Source: Thermomicrobium roseum DSM 5159
Lineage (GTDB): Bacteria > Chloroflexota > Chloroflexia > Thermomicrobiales > Thermomicrobiaceae
Direction of reading: 5' to 3'
Length of the DNA stretch: 64,000 nucleotides
NCBI RefSeq assembly: GCF_000021685.1
Contig: NC_011959.1
Location: 1,364,001-1,428,000, forward strand
Below, piece by piece: positions 54,020 to 63,069 of the stretch (position 1 is the stretch's first letter; every line of letters starts with the position of its first letter). A program made the translations under genes and the position numbers. Under the pieces are notes generated by a model. It ran no database searches. It was not told the origin of the DNA and worked only from the letters and a program-made list of their open reading frames with translations.

Positions 54020-54340
54020 TCAGGCCTCGCTGGCCGATTCCTCGCTGGCTGTCTCGGCAGCCTCTTCCTCGACCAGGAGCGCGCGCCGCTCGAGCCGCTT
54101 GCGTCGCCGCTCTTCCTTCTTCTTGCGCGGCTGAACCTGTGCCTTCTCCAGTCGTCGCATGAACCGCTCGACCTGACCGGCCGTGTCCACGATCCGCTGC
54201 TCTCCCGTAAAGAACGGATGGCACTTCGGGCAGAGCTCGATCCGGAGCACCGGTTTGGTCGAGCCGGTCGTCCACGTATTGCCACAGGTGCAGATGACCG
54301 TGGCCTGTGGATAGTACTGCGGATGGATCCCCTTCTTCAT
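54020..54340 (-). CDS. rpmE: Ribosomal protein bL31 with long C-terminal tail
   Basis: Large-subunit protein. The N-terminal 70 residues are canonical ([47 protein letters not shown]). The zinc-binding Cys (CTC and CPKC) mark the C+ form. The 106-aa length is about 35 residues over normal: a basic Arg/Lys stretch is followed by an acidic Ala/Glu tail. The start overlaps rpmA by 4 bases, so the order is rplU-rpmA-rpmE, an unusual tail position for rpmE. Confidence 0.95.
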   Translation of the reverse strand: MKKGIHPQYYPQATVICTCGNTWTTGSTKPVLRIELCPKCHPFFTGEQRIVDTAGQVERFMRRLEKAQVQPRKKKEERRRKRLERRALLVEEEAAETASEESASEA

Positions 54341-54636
54341 GCTGTCGCGCTCCCCGCCGGAGCAGGCAGTGTCCGCCCGACCGGCTCCGGATAGACGCTG
54401 ACCCGCCGCTTATCGCGCGAAATCGGCTCGAACTTCACGTACCCATCGATCAGGGCGAAGAGCGTGTAGTCCCGCCCCATTCCCACGTTGCGCCCCGGGC
54501 GGAAGACCGTTCCACGCTGGCGGACGAGCACGCTACCCGCCGGCACGAACTGCCCATCGTACCGCTTGACGCCCAGCCGCTTGGCTCGGCTATCGCGCCC
54601 GTTCCGAGTCGACCCGCCACCCTTCTTGTGCGCCAC
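54337..54636 (-). CDS. rpmA: Ribosomal protein bL27
   Basis: 99 aa with the canonical start [15 protein letters not shown] and the body [20 protein letters not shown]. There is no cleaved N-terminal extension before AHKK, as in Gram-negative and most Chloroflexi-type proteins. The C-terminal extension after [14 protein letters not shown] is about 12 residues. 24 bp after rplU. Confidence 0.97.
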   Translation of the reverse strand: MAHKKGGGSTRNGRDSRAKRLGVKRYDGQFVPAGSVLVRQRGTVFRPGRNVGMGRDYTLFALIDGYVKFEPISRDKRRVSVYPEPVGRTLPAPAGSATA

Positions 54637-54660
54637 AGCCCAACCTCCTCGCTCTGTCGC

Positions 54661-54984
54661 TCAGGACGCTGCTCCCACTTCGATCGCTTCCACCTGCAAG
54701 CGCGTATAGCGCTGCCGGTGGCCAGTCTTGCGGCGATAGCGCGTCTTCGGCTTCATCTTGAAGACGATCAGCTTCGGTCCTTTTACCTGATCGAGCACCC
54801 GGGCCACGACCCGCGCTCCCGGGACGACCGGCTGACCGACCGTCACCGTGCCGTCGCGCTCGACCAGCAGGACCTCCTCCAGCGTGACCGCCTGGCCGGG
54901 CTCGACCGGCAGTTTCTCGACTTCGATGACGTCGCCGACGCGCACTCGGTACTGTTTGCTTCCTGTCCGGACGACCGCGTACAC
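54661..54984 (-). CDS. rplU: Ribosomal protein bL21
   Basis: 107 aa. The start is set by comparison: GTG at 54984 gives (M)[17 protein letters not shown], the normal family N terminus, with AAGGA six bases upstream. The open frame reaches 55017 but adds non-conserved residues. C-terminal [25 protein letters not shown] is canonical. First gene of the rplU-rpmA-rpmE operon. Confidence 0.96.
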
Positions 54985-55045
54985 GCCCGTTCCTTCCCGT
55001 GGGTCCATGCACGACAACGCGTGGGCGATTCACCCACAGACGATA

Positions 55046-55074
55046 AGCCTAACGCGTGCATGCCGCAACGTCAA
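55046..55074 (-). promoter_or_regulatory. Predicted promoter of rplU-rpmA-rpmE
   Basis: Minus strand TTGACG (55069-55074) and TAGGCT (55046-55051) with a 17-base spacer, ~60 bases before the rplU start. Confidence 0.5.
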
Positions 55075-55371
55075 CGTGGAGCGCGGTTCCGACAACACCC
55101 GCAAATGCTTTCCTCCGCTCGCGGGACGCAGACCGAGCAGGTTATGCCCATCTCCCGTGCCGCCCTGTGCAGACGGCTCGATCGCACCGGAATCATGACC
55201 GACTCTCCATCATCTCGCATGGGCGAATCGGAGTCGGCCCCGGTCTCTCGCGCTCCCAGGAAACCACGACACGGTGGGAAAGAGCTGCCCCCAGTTGCTG
55301 GCGCTGGTCCAGCAGGACGAGACCGGATCGGTGGCCGACTCCAGCGCATCGACTCGGAGCGAGTATGGGCC

Positions 55372-55406
55372 CCGAGCAGGGCACCACAGACCAGTACCCT
55401 GCTCGG
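55372..55406 (-). terminator. Hairpin after the Nramp-like gene
   Basis: Perfect 10-bp stem CCGAGCAGGG / CCCTGCTCGG around a 15-base loop, 18 bases after the Nramp-like stop. No T run on the minus strand. Confidence 0.55.
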
Positions 55407-55424
55407 TTCCCCGCGCTGACGCGA

Positions 55425-56951
55425 CTAGAACTTGACGAGTGGTCCTCCCGTGAGCTGTGTCCAAAGGAAGTTGACGAAGAAGAAGCCGAAGAAGATGGTG
55501 TTACCGACCAAGAGGAGATACGACCACCAGCGCAGCCGCGCCGGTCGCGGCAGGCGCCGGTTCAGGTACATGAGCAAGAAGGGAAAGACCAACGCACCGA
55601 GGTTCGCCATGTTCGCCGAGATCAGGATCAGTTCCGTCGGCAGGGCCTGGAAAATGAGGAAGCTGATCACGATCAGCAACACGATCATGAAGGGATAGTA
55701 AAAGCGACGCGGGTCACCGGCGATCGCGCGCCGGAAGGCCGGGCTGAGTCCATACAACCCGTCCGACATGTTGCGCACGAGCGACTCGAAGACACCGAGT
55801 TGTGTGCTGAAGAGGATGAAGAAGCCCACGATCAAAGCCCAATAATAGAGCAGCGTCCCATACTCTCGGCCCAAGACATCAGCTGCGAAGGTCGGCATGC
55901 TGGCCCGCGTCGGCTTCTCGATACCAGGCAGATTGGCCAAGTGATAGACGAGGAGGGTCGTCAAATACATGCCGATGAGCGCACCACCGAAGAACACGAC
56001 CCACTGGTCCAGCAGCAACAGCCGGAACCAGCGCTTCCAGCGACGCTCGTTCTCCGGGGTATCTGGGAAGGTCACTCCACTGGCCAGCACTTCTTCTTGC
56101 TTGCCGCCGACGAGTGCGGCGATGAAACCGACTCGGGATCCCATGCCATAACCATGATCGCGGTAGTAGTTCATGTTATACCAGTTGAGTCCCGAGGCCA
56201 GCGCGGTGTAGCCAGCGAGGCCCCCGAGCAGTGTCGCATCGACGCCGGACGGCGGAAGAGCGGGCGTGAGCAAACCGATCAGCGCTGTCCCCCAGGTCGA
56301 AAAAGGAACGACAAGAAGATTGACGATCAACAGCGTGATCAAAACGAAGCCGACAACTACCCAGTTGACCAACTCCAGCGTGCGCGCGATCTTGCGACCG
56401 AAGAGCACGAGCAGGAAGACGATGACCATGAGCAGGACCGCGAGCCAGCGTGCCGTCGTTCGCTCGCTCGGCTGATCCACTAGGCTCCCTGTCAAGAGGA
56501 CATAAAGCCCCTCGCCAGCACCGGCAGCCCAGCCACCCCAGATGTTGGCGAAGTAGACCATCAGGAGCGCGAGCGGCACCCACAACCACCAACCCGGCGG
56601 CACTCGTGCCCAACCCAACACCGGCACCTCACCCGTCGCCATGATGTAGCGCGTGATTTCCACATTGTAGAAAGTCTGAAGAAGCGCCGAAAGCAAGATG
56701 ACCCAACCGATCCCGACGAAGCCGTACTGGGCGACGGCGAGCGGCCCCAGCAGCCACTCGCCGGACCCGATGGACAGGCCGAGCGCGATCAGGCTGGGGC
56801 CGATCACCACTGTGATCGCCTCCTTGACACCGATGCGTGGAACCTTGAAGACCTCCTCCGGCTCCGGCAGATCGACCAACGGCAGTGGAGGGCGACTGGT
56901 GCCGAGCTGGACAGCTTGACCGACCGCACCACCATCACCACTGGCGCTCAC
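55425..56951 (-). CDS. Nramp-related membrane transporter without the DPGN motif
   Basis: Integral membrane protein of 508 aa with about eleven hydrophobic helices. It resembles the Nramp/SLC11 (LeuT-fold) family from GPSLIALGLSIGSGEWLLG onward and in the central HGYGMGSRVG and NMNYYRDHG segments. In true Nramp the first unwound helix carries DPGN, which binds Mn2+/Fe2+; here the aligned position reads SIGSGEW, so divalent metal transport is uncertain and the substrate may differ. GTG start at 56951 with GGGGG six bases upstream. Driven by a good promoter at 57147-57175 with a ~190-base leader. Confidence 0.75.
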   Translation of the reverse strand: MSASGDGGAVGQAVQLGTSRPPLPLVDLPEPEEVFKVPRIGVKEAITVVIGPSLIALGLSIGSGEWLLGPLAVAQYGFVGIGWVILLSALLQTFYNVEITRYIMATGEVPVLGWARVPPGWWLWVPLALLMVYFANIWGGWAAGAGEGLYVLLTGSLVDQPSERTTARWLAVLLMVIVFLLVLFGRKIARTLELVNWVVVGFVLITLLIVNLLVVPFSTWGTALIGLLTPALPPSGVDATLLGGLAGYTALASGLNWYNMNYYRDHGYGMGSRVGFIAALVGGKQEEVLASGVTFPDTPENERRWKRWFRLLLLDQWVVFFGGALIGMYLTTLLVYHLANLPGIEKPTRASMPTFAADVLGREYGTLLYYWALIVGFFILFSTQLGVFESLVRNMSDGLYGLSPAFRRAIAGDPRRFYYPFMIVLLIVISFLIFQALPTELILISANMANLGALVFPFLLMYLNRRLPRPARLRWWSYLLLVGNTIFFGFFFVNFLWTQLTGGPLVKF

Positions 56952-57146
56952 CTTCTACCCCCTTTCACTGATGAACGAACCTCACTGGCACGACCGTCAG
57001 GACCACTATGCCCGACCCCGCTGAGCAGGCCTTCGACATGACACCGCTCGCTGCGTCGATCGTCAGTGCCTCCGCACCAGTTCTCGACGACGAGTCGGAT
57101 ACCCTGCTCGACTCGAGCGTCCAATCGGTTGCTGGACTCGTCATGC

Positions 57147-57175
57147 ACTCTAAAGCTTTCCTCTCGGCGTGTCAA
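57147..57175 (-). promoter_or_regulatory. Predicted promoter for the Nramp-like gene
   Basis: Minus strand TTGACA (57170-57175) and TAGAGT (57147-57152), spacer 17. A strong -35 match. Confidence 0.6.
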
Positions 57176-57312
57176 GAGATCAGCGGCTGTCTCTCGGCAT
57201 CTGTCGGCGTGACGGGACACTCTCGACGGGCGGCATAACGACCACACGCTCCGAGTCCGGCGGAATGCTGCCGGCGATCGCGAGCGTGGCAGCTGATGCT
57301 CGAGCGCGATGC

Positions 57313-57341
57313 TTGACAGCTGGCTTCCCTTTTGCGATAGT
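57313..57341 (+). promoter_or_regulatory. Predicted promoter for argF
   Basis: TTGACA (57313-57318) and GATAGT (57336-57341), spacer 17. The leader to the argF ATG is ~135 bases. Confidence 0.6.
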
Positions 57342-57481
57342 GAAACCGAGCTCGCGATGGCGAGCGGTGCAGCGATGAAAGGACGGGTCAGGGTGCACCT
57401 CCGCATGAGGCACAGGTCCAGGACAGTGGGTATCCGGTACGCCGCTCGTTGGACCGTGTGCAGCATGATCAGGAGGTTGCC

Positions 57482-58447
57482 ATGGCTGTCCCGACCGCAC
57501 GAAAGCTCTTCCATCTGCTCGTCGATTCCGACCTCGCCCCCGAGCAAGCGATCGCACTGATCGACTTCGCGGCTCACCTCAAGGCACAGCACCGGGCTGG
57601 CGAACCGCAGCATCATCTTCTCCGCGGCAAGACACTCGCCATGATCTTCCAAAAGCCCTCCACCCGGACTCGCGTCGCTTTCGAAGCCGGGATGGCTCAG
57701 CTCGGCGGGCACGCCCTCTACCTCTCCACAAACGACCTCCAGCTCGGGCGCGGCGAAACGATCGCCGATACCGCGCGCGTCCTCTCGCGTTACGTCGACG
57801 GCATCATGGCCCGCGTCTTCCGACATGCGGATGTCGTGGAACTCGCTACCCATGCCTCGGTTCCCGTGATCAACGGTCTCTCCGACCTCGTCCATCCCAC
57901 GCAAGCCCTGGCCGACATGTTGACGATCAAGGAACAGTTCGGTGGCTGGAGCGGTCGGACGCTCGCCTATCTCGGGTGCGCCAACAACATGGCTCACTCG
58001 CTGGCCCTTTCCGGTGCTCTCGTCGGGCTGTCCGTCCGCATCGCTACGCCACCCGGCTGTCGCCCGGATCCCGTGATCATCGAGCGCGCTCGGACGATCG
58101 CGACCAGAACCGGCGGACGCATCGAGGTCGCCACTGACCCGTACGAAGCCGTGCGCGGTGCCGATATCATCTATACCGACGTCTGGGTCAGCATGGGCCA
58201 AACGGTCTCCGACGACGTGCTCCGCGCGCTGGAAAACTACCGCGTGACGCCCGAGATCATGGCGGCCGCTGCGCCGCACGCGGTTTTCATGCACTGTTTA
58301 CCCATGTTCCGTGGGCAAGAGGCCACAGCCCAGGTCGCGGACGGCCCGCAGTCGATCATTTTCGAACAAGCAGAGAACCGACTCCATCTCCACAAGGCGT
58401 TGCTGGTCGAGCTATTGAGCGATGCCGGCCCCGGCGTTCTCCGTTGA
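57482..58447 (+). CDS. argF: Ornithine carbamoyltransferase
   Basis: Makes citrulline from ornithine and carbamoyl phosphate in arginine synthesis. The 321-aa protein has the carbamoyl-phosphate motif PSTRTRVAFEAG (~59), HPTQALAD (~148) and the ornithine-side FMHCLPMFRG (~278), where Cys is the conserved ligand. AGGAGG precedes the ATG by 5 bases. No other arg gene is nearby. FRG stands for the usual AYRG/AHRG. Confidence 0.95.
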   Translation: MAVPTARKLFHLLVDSDLAPEQAIALIDFAAHLKAQHRAGEPQHHLLRGKTLAMIFQKPSTRTRVAFEAGMAQLGGHALYLSTNDLQLGRGETIADTARVLSRYVDGIMARVFRHADVVELATHASVPVINGLSDLVHPTQALADMLTIKEQFGGWSGRTLAYLGCANNMAHSLALSGALVGLSVRIATPPGCRPDPVIIERARTIATRTGGRIEVATDPYEAVRGADIIYTDVWVSMGQTVSDDVLRALENYRVTPEIMAAAAPHAVFMHCLPMFRGQEATAQVADGPQSIIFEQAENRLHLHKALLVELLSDAGPGVLR

Positions 58448-58513
58448 GCGCACAACGCCGAAGACACAGTGATCGCGGACAAACGCGCAGCGATGTCCAG
58501 AGAGGAGGCCATC

Positions 58514-58861
58514 ATGTCCGGTCTCACCGGAGCACCACCGCACCTGCCGAGGGAGATCGCTGGCTGGGAATGCCATTGGCAGATGCGATCAGCCGAACTC
58601 GAAATCACCGGCCGGCGACTCGACCGACGCTCCGTCAGTATCGGGCAGGCGCTCGCGGGACGGATTCTCGTCCGTCGCACCGCGTCGGGCTGGGACGTCG
58701 AAACGCGGCTGTGGATACTCGAGGACCTCGCCGAACACCAGCGCTTGCGGACCCGTCGAGGAACAGCAGCCACGCTGAGCGAGTTGCACGACCTCCTGGT
58801 CGATGCCGGTCTCCCCAGCGAACTCGCTCTGTCCATCAGCGAGGCAGCCTCTTCCCTCTGA
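58514..58861 (+). CDS. Protein of unknown function downstream of argF
   Basis: 115 aa with no recognised family. It has a mixed alpha/beta composition, ends in an acidic helix and has no signal or membrane segment. AGAGGAGG with 5-base spacing supports the ATG at 58514; two in-frame ATGs upstream would lengthen it by up to 15 residues. The gap to argF is 66 bp on the same strand, so the two may be cotranscribed. Confidence 0.6.
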   Translation: MSGLTGAPPHLPREIAGWECHWQMRSAELEITGRRLDRRSVSIGQALAGRILVRRTASGWDVETRLWILEDLAEHQRLRTRRGTAATLSELHDLLVDAGLPSELALSISEAASSL

Positions 58862-59164
58862 CCGGCCGCCTCGGTCGGCCGCTCCAGCGTGCTGCCAGTC
58901 GGGATCGGCGCGCATCGTTGGTGCGCCAAGCCTGGTCGGGAACAGCTCTCGCACGCGGGCGTCGGGCAGGTTCAGCAGCCGTGCATGCTCGGTGCCACTG
59001 ACCAGCGACGCTCCCACGACCGCACGTCAGTCCCAAATCATCCGGTCGCGACAGTATAGACCGAAAAGAAGCCCGAGCAGCCTTTCGGTCGTGCAGCCAC
59101 GAGAAGAACGTGAACCAGAACCGGTGGATCGAGAACGGGGAAAACTCGCCGGAATACTCCTCGG
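58862..59164. other. Intergenic region between the unknown gene and tRNA-Tyr
   Basis: 303 bases, no clear gene. An imperfect GGCCG-CGGCC repeat near the start may act as a terminator. A minus-strand frame here looks protein-like for a few residues but lacks a start signal and runs through the unknown gene above. Confidence 0.45.
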
Positions 59165-59249
59165 TGGGGAGAGAGGGATTCGAACCCCCGACGCGCACGA
59201 GCGCACCGATTTTACAGACCGGCCCCTTGAACCACTCGGGCATCTCCCC
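59165..59249 (-). tRNA. tRNA-Tyr (anticodon GTA)
   Basis: 85 bases including discriminator A; CCA is not encoded. Acceptor GGGGAGA pairs with TCTCCCC, the D-arm follows, the anticodon loop reads CTGTAAA, and the T-arm GGGGGTTCGAATCCC is canonical. A long variable arm (around GCGCTCGTGCGC) shows a class II tRNA, as expected for bacterial tRNA-Tyr. Confidence 0.96.
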
Positions 59250-59728
59250 AACGGTACCACTGCCAGTATAGCACACATGTTCTATTCTGTGCAAAGTGAT
59301 CGTCCAACCTATCGCTCCGTTTCCGAGGTTCACGACGCTCGCGCGCGACGAGAAGCGTCGGTGGCGCGAGGAAGCCGACACGGCGCAACTCAGGTCAGGC
59401 GAACCACTCGATCTGTCTTTCTCTCGCCTGGCGTACGCCTGCTCGGTCACGGACTGCTGACCGGCACGACGCTGCGGCGAGCGTGGATGGTCACGCCGCG
59501 ATACCCAGGGCAATTCACTTGGTCGTCTCTCGGTTCGCCACTTCGCACCCTCGAGGCGAACGCTCGCCGGTCCGACGACGTTTCCCCGAGATACGGAGCG
59601 CGACACCCGGTTCGCCCGAGCGCGTCTTCCGTCACCGCTGGTCTCACAACGGCTCTCGGCTCGTGCTCTCGCTCGCTTGCCGAGCGGGGCGGACCGTGCC
59701 AGGATGAGCGGGGGCTGCGGAGACTGCG
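59250..59728. other. Intergenic region upstream of tRNA-Tyr and the MFS gene
   Basis: 479 bases. Apart from the tRNA promoter (59265-59294) I see no gene, RNA or repeat. Short open frames on both strands have no ribosome binding site or protein-like composition. Confidence 0.55.
59265..59294 (-). promoter_or_regulatory. Predicted tRNA-Tyr promoter
   Basis: Minus strand TTGCAC (59289-59294) and TATACT (59265-59270), spacer 18, ending 15 bases before the tRNA 5' end. Confidence 0.65.
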
Positions 59729-60955
59729 ATGCGCCTGACGCGCGATCTGCTCTTCCCAGTCTATCTGCCGACGATACTCCTCGCCTTCGGGCAGGGAGTC
59801 ATGGTCCCGGTTTTGCCGCTCTTCCTCCGCGAGCACGGCGCCAGCTATACGGTGACCGGGATCGCCATCGCAGCGGGCTGGGTCGGGACGCTCAGCGCTG
59901 ACTTGCCGGTCGGTACGATCCTGCCCCGCCTCGGACACCGCCGCGCCTTTTTGCTCGGTTGCCTTGTCTATGGACTGGCGACGGCCGGCGTTGCCCTGTC
60001 GGGCGACGCCATCGGACTACTCGTCATCTGCCGCTTCGCGAGTGGTGCTGGCGTGGCCCTCTGGGGTCTGTCTCGGCATGCCTATCTGGCCACCGTCGTT
60101 CCCGTCCTGGAGCGAGGGCGAGCCATCGCAGTCTTCGGCGGGATCAACCGGATCGGCTGGTTCCTGGGGCCGGCCATCGGCGGCTGGATCGGGAACGTTT
60201 TCGGTCTGGCCTGGGCGATCGCCGCGACGGCGGTCCTGGCACTGCTGGCCTTTCTCGTCGCCAGCCTGGCCTTCGAGCCGAGCGGAGGGTCGCAGACAGG
60301 CGTCCGTCACGCTCCGCTGACCGCGCTCGGCGAGGTGCTGCGGACTCGCTGGCAGGTGCTGATCAGCGCTGGCTCGGCACAGCTGCTCGGGCAGATGTTG
60401 CGTCAGACCCGCCAGGTCGTCATCCCGCTGTACGGTGCCGATGCGCTCGGACTCAGCGCAGCGACGATCGGTCAGATCGTCAGTCTCTCCGCCATGGTCG
60501 ATATGGCACTCTTCTGGCCTGCTGGCTGGATCATGGATCGCTGGGGACGCAAGGCGGCCGCCATCCCTTCGTTTCTCTTGCTCGGCCTCGGAATGGCACT
60601 CGTTCCCTTCGCCGGATCCCAGACGGGGCTGCTCCTCGTCGCCCTCCTGTTGGGATTCGCCAACGGTCTGGGATCCGGAACCATGATGACGCTGGGGGCC
60701 GACCTCGCTCCACCCGGACGAACAGGAGAATTTCTGGGCCTCTGGCGTCTCGTCGGTGATGGAGGACAGGCAGCTGCTCCGCTAACCGTCGGTGTGGTCG
60801 CCGACCTCCTCGGTATCGCGCTCACTGCTGGGCTCTGTTCCGGGTTGGGCCTCTTCGCAGCCCTGATTCTGCTGTTCTTCGTCCCGGAGACACGGGCGAT
60901 GCAGACCCGGGAACGGGCAGTCCCGGCTCCGCCACAGGCGTCGAGTCACGACTGA
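59729..60955 (+). CDS. Major facilitator superfamily transporter
   Basis: 408 aa with about twelve hydrophobic helices in two six-helix halves. Family features are LPVGTILPRLGHRRAFLLG (loop 2-3 motif A-like) and GWIMDRWGRKAAAIPSFLL in the second half, the repeated motif. GGAG precedes the ATG. No neighbour suggests a substrate; drug or sugar-type efflux is possible. Followed by a bidirectional terminator. Confidence 0.88.
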   Translation: MRLTRDLLFPVYLPTILLAFGQGVMVPVLPLFLREHGASYTVTGIAIAAGWVGTLSADLPVGTILPRLGHRRAFLLGCLVYGLATAGVALSGDAIGLLVICRFASGAGVALWGLSRHAYLATVVPVLERGRAIAVFGGINRIGWFLGPAIGGWIGNVFGLAWAIAATAVLALLAFLVASLAFEPSGGSQTGVRHAPLTALGEVLRTRWQVLISAGSAQLLGQMLRQTRQVVIPLYGADALGLSAATIGQIVSLSAMVDMALFWPAGWIMDRWGRKAAAIPSFLLLGLGMALVPFAGSQTGLLLVALLLGFANGLGSGTMMTLGADLAPPGRTGEFLGLWRLVGDGGQAAAPLTVGVVADLLGIALTAGLCSGLGLFAALILLFFVPETRAMQTRERAVPAPPQASSHD

Positions 60956-60986
60956 GTCGATCCGCTCGTCCCCTACCACGCACGAG

Positions 60987-61016
60987 AAAAGCCCGGGCGT
61001 CGAGCTGCCCGGGCTT
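60987..61016 (+). terminator. Bidirectional terminator between MFS and Hsp20 genes
   Basis: AAAAGCCCGGGC - GTCGAGCT - GCCCGGGCTT: 10-bp stem, 8-base loop, with an A run on one side and a short T on the other. It serves the convergent MFS and Hsp20 genes. Confidence 0.8.
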
Positions 61017-61040
61017 GTCCTGCCGCGTGGACTGACTCGC

Positions 61041-61517
61041 TCAGTTGAGCGAACCAGCCAACGCCTTCGGCTGCTGCACCGGGATCCGCTTGACGCGAGC
61101 CTCCGTCGTCTTGGGCAGAGTCAGCGTCAAGATTCCGTGCTCGACCTGTGCCTGGGCACCCTCCGCGTCGACCGGAGCTGGCAAGGTCAGCGTTTCGCTG
61201 AACTCGCCGTACCCGATCTCGCGGCGGTACCAGGTCGCATGCTTCGCCGTTTCCTCATCGAGGACATAACCGTACCGGCCGCGGATCGTCAGCGCGTTCT
61301 GCTCGATGCTGACCTCGAGATCCTCCGGCCGAGCACCCGGCACGGCGACCTTCACGACCAGCGCCTCACCCGTGTCGTAGAGGTCGATCGCCGGCCGCGC
61401 CGCGAAGGTCCGGGCGAAGAACGGTCGAGCCGTGCGGCCGAAGGCTTCGCTCATCAGCCGGTCCATCTCGCTCCAGAGTCGCTCGAACTCCGCGATCGGG
61501 CTCCAGCGCTCCATCAT
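61041..61517 (-). CDS. Small heat-shock protein (Hsp20/alpha-crystallin)
   Basis: ATP-independent holdase of 158 aa. An N-terminal amphipathic segment is followed by the alpha-crystallin domain (~45-135): PAIDLYDTGEALVVKVAVPGARPEDLEVSIEQN, RREIGYGEFSETLTLP and the conserved GILTLTLPK. The C-terminal I-x-V motif is RIPVQ. AGGAGG precedes the ATG at 61517. Promoter at 61592-61621; no CIRCE element seen. Confidence 0.95.
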   Translation of the reverse strand: MMERWSPIAEFERLWSEMDRLMSEAFGRTARPFFARTFAARPAIDLYDTGEALVVKVAVPGARPEDLEVSIEQNALTIRGRYGYVLDEETAKHATWYRREIGYGEFSETLTLPAPVDAEGAQAQVEHGILTLTLPKTTEARVKRIPVQQPKALAGSLN

Positions 61518-61591
61518 GGCTCCCTCCTTTCGCAGTGTTCCGAGGTACCCTGGTGCCTCGACTGATCGGCTCAGCACTGTTTCCGGAGATA

Positions 61592-61621
61592 TATATACTC
61601 ATCTGCCACGCCTTGTGTCAA
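61592..61621 (-). promoter_or_regulatory. Predicted strong Hsp20 promoter
   Basis: Minus strand TTGACA (61616-61621) and TATATA (61592-61597), spacer 18, in an otherwise GC-rich region. No CIRCE or HAIR repeat beside it. Confidence 0.65.
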
Positions 61622-61812
61622 GATCCTGGTGCCGTCCGTTGCTCCGCCATGGTCGCCGGTGGAGAACTCGTGCCGGCATGTTTCTCGCCACCCAACTCGG
61701 AACACCGTCCAGCACGGCTCGTCAGCGTTGCCAGGGGAGTCGAGCGCAAACGTTGCTGCGCGTATACTCGGGCCTAGGGATTGCGGAGCGCACGCCAGGC
61801 CAGGATGGACTC

Positions 61813-62955
61813 ATGAACGCGATCGTCACGACCTTGCGTGGTCACGAGCAGCGAGCCAATCTGCGGCACTTCGATTGGGCACTCGTCGCGACTGCGCTTG
61901 TCCTCTGCCTGTTCGGGTTGGTCGCGATTTGGAGTGCCGACGGCGCTGGCCCGCTGCGCCTGAGTGGCCCGGTTGGGCGACAAGCGATCGCCATGCTCCT
62001 CGGTTTCCTCCTCATGCTCGCACTGAGCCGAGTCGATCCCCGCTACATCAGAGCACTCGCCTGGGCTCTCTATGGTTTTGCATTGGCTGGCCTGATTGCC
62101 GTCGACCTCATCGGCGTGACGATCGGTGGAGCTCGCCGCTGGATCGACGTCGGCCCGATCACGATCCAACCGTCGGAGCCAGCCAAGGTCGCAGTCCTGG
62201 TCGCGCTGGCGGCGTTCGTGGCCGATCGTGGGCCAGAGATGCGGCGCTTTCTGAACTTTCTCCTGGCCGGTCTCCTCGTGCTCGTCCCCATGGTCCTGGT
62301 CTACCAGCAACCGGACTTGGGAACGGCTGGGTGCTTCGCCGCGATTTGGCTCACCGTCATGCTGGTCAGTCCAGTGCGTCGGCTGCACCTCGCTGCGGTT
62401 CTCGCAGCCAGCCCGTTCCTCGCACTGTTCGCCTGGCATTTCGTGCTCCACGACTACATGCGAGAGCGGCTGCTCGTCTCCTTCGATCCAGAGCGCGACT
62501 ACTTTGGCGAAGGCTTCAACATCATCCAAGCACAGATCGCGATCGGCACCGGAGGACTGTTCGGCAACGGGCTGGCCGGGAGCCTGCAGAGTCAGCTCGG
62601 GCTGCTCCGCGTTCGGCATACCGACTTCATCTTCGCCCATGCCATGGGGATGGTCGGGTTCGTCGGGGGAGTCGCGCTCGTCGCGGCCTATGTCTTGTTG
62701 CTCTGGCGCACCAGTCGGGTCGCTCTCCTCGTCAACGATCTTTTCGGGCGAACGCTGGCGACTGGCGTGACCGGGCTTCTTTTCTTCCAGGCCTTCGTGA
62801 ACATGGCGATGAACGTCGGTCTCCTTCCCGTCACCGGCGTTCCCTTGCCCTTCGTGAGCCTTGGTGGAAGCGCGATCTGGACGCAGTTCGCCGCACTGGG
62901 ACTCCTCCAGAGCCTGTTGACCCACCGACGACGAACAGCCTTCGGGCGCGACTGA
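61813..62955 (+). CDS. FtsW/RodA/SpoVE-type SEDS glycosyltransferase
   Basis: Membrane peptidoglycan polymerase of 380 aa with about ten helices. SEDS hallmarks are GARRWIDVGPITIQPSEPAKVAVLVALAAFVAD, the catalytic-Asp segment VYQQPDLGTAG, the FNIIQAQIAIGTGGLFGNGL stretch and the C-terminal PVTGVPLPFVSLGGSA. RodA versus FtsW cannot be settled from the sequence; no division genes adjoin. An AGGA 7 bases upstream supports the ATG at 61813. It works with a class B PBP such as the one at 975-3152. Confidence 0.93.
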   Translation: MNAIVTTLRGHEQRANLRHFDWALVATALVLCLFGLVAIWSADGAGPLRLSGPVGRQAIAMLLGFLLMLALSRVDPRYIRALAWALYGFALAGLIAVDLIGVTIGGARRWIDVGPITIQPSEPAKVAVLVALAAFVADRGPEMRRFLNFLLAGLLVLVPMVLVYQQPDLGTAGCFAAIWLTVMLVSPVRRLHLAAVLAASPFLALFAWHFVLHDYMRERLLVSFDPERDYFGEGFNIIQAQIAIGTGGLFGNGLAGSLQSQLGLLRVRHTDFIFAHAMGMVGFVGGVALVAAYVLLLWRTSRVALLVNDLFGRTLATGVTGLLFFQAFVNMAMNVGLLPVTGVPLPFVSLGGSAIWTQFAALGLLQSLLTHRRRTAFGRD

Positions 62956-63069
62956 CCGACGATCGTGTACCTGCGCTCGGACCGGTCTGGCCAGCACGAT
63001 CCTGCCACAGCCGGAGCATGGCTGGACCGGCTATACTCAACAGAAAGCAAGAGGCTGAGTCACCGATCG

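Larger units (their letters stand above)
54985..55424. other. Intergenic region between rplU and the Nramp-like gene
   Basis: 440 bases without a gene. It holds the rplU promoter (55046-55074), a short GTGGG/CCCAC hairpin in the rplU leader (55021-55037) and a 10-bp hairpin after the Nramp-like gene (55372-55406). Nothing else is identified. Confidence 0.6.
56952..57481. other. Divergent regulatory region between the Nramp-like gene and argF
   Basis: 530 bases without a convincing gene. Two divergent promoters are visible (57147-57175 minus and 57313-57341 plus) and both leaders are long (~190 and ~135 bases). I looked for a manganese (yybP) riboswitch or a T-box and recognise neither. Confidence 0.55.

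Noticed and set aside
58589..59017. Minus-strand frame over the unknown gene after argF
   Set aside because: No ribosome binding site, and it runs antisense through a gene that has a good one.
59250..59728. Small plus-strand and minus-strand frames upstream of the MFS gene
   Set aside because: Arg/Ser-rich shadow-type composition, no ribosome binding site, and the minus-strand frame runs into the MFS gene.
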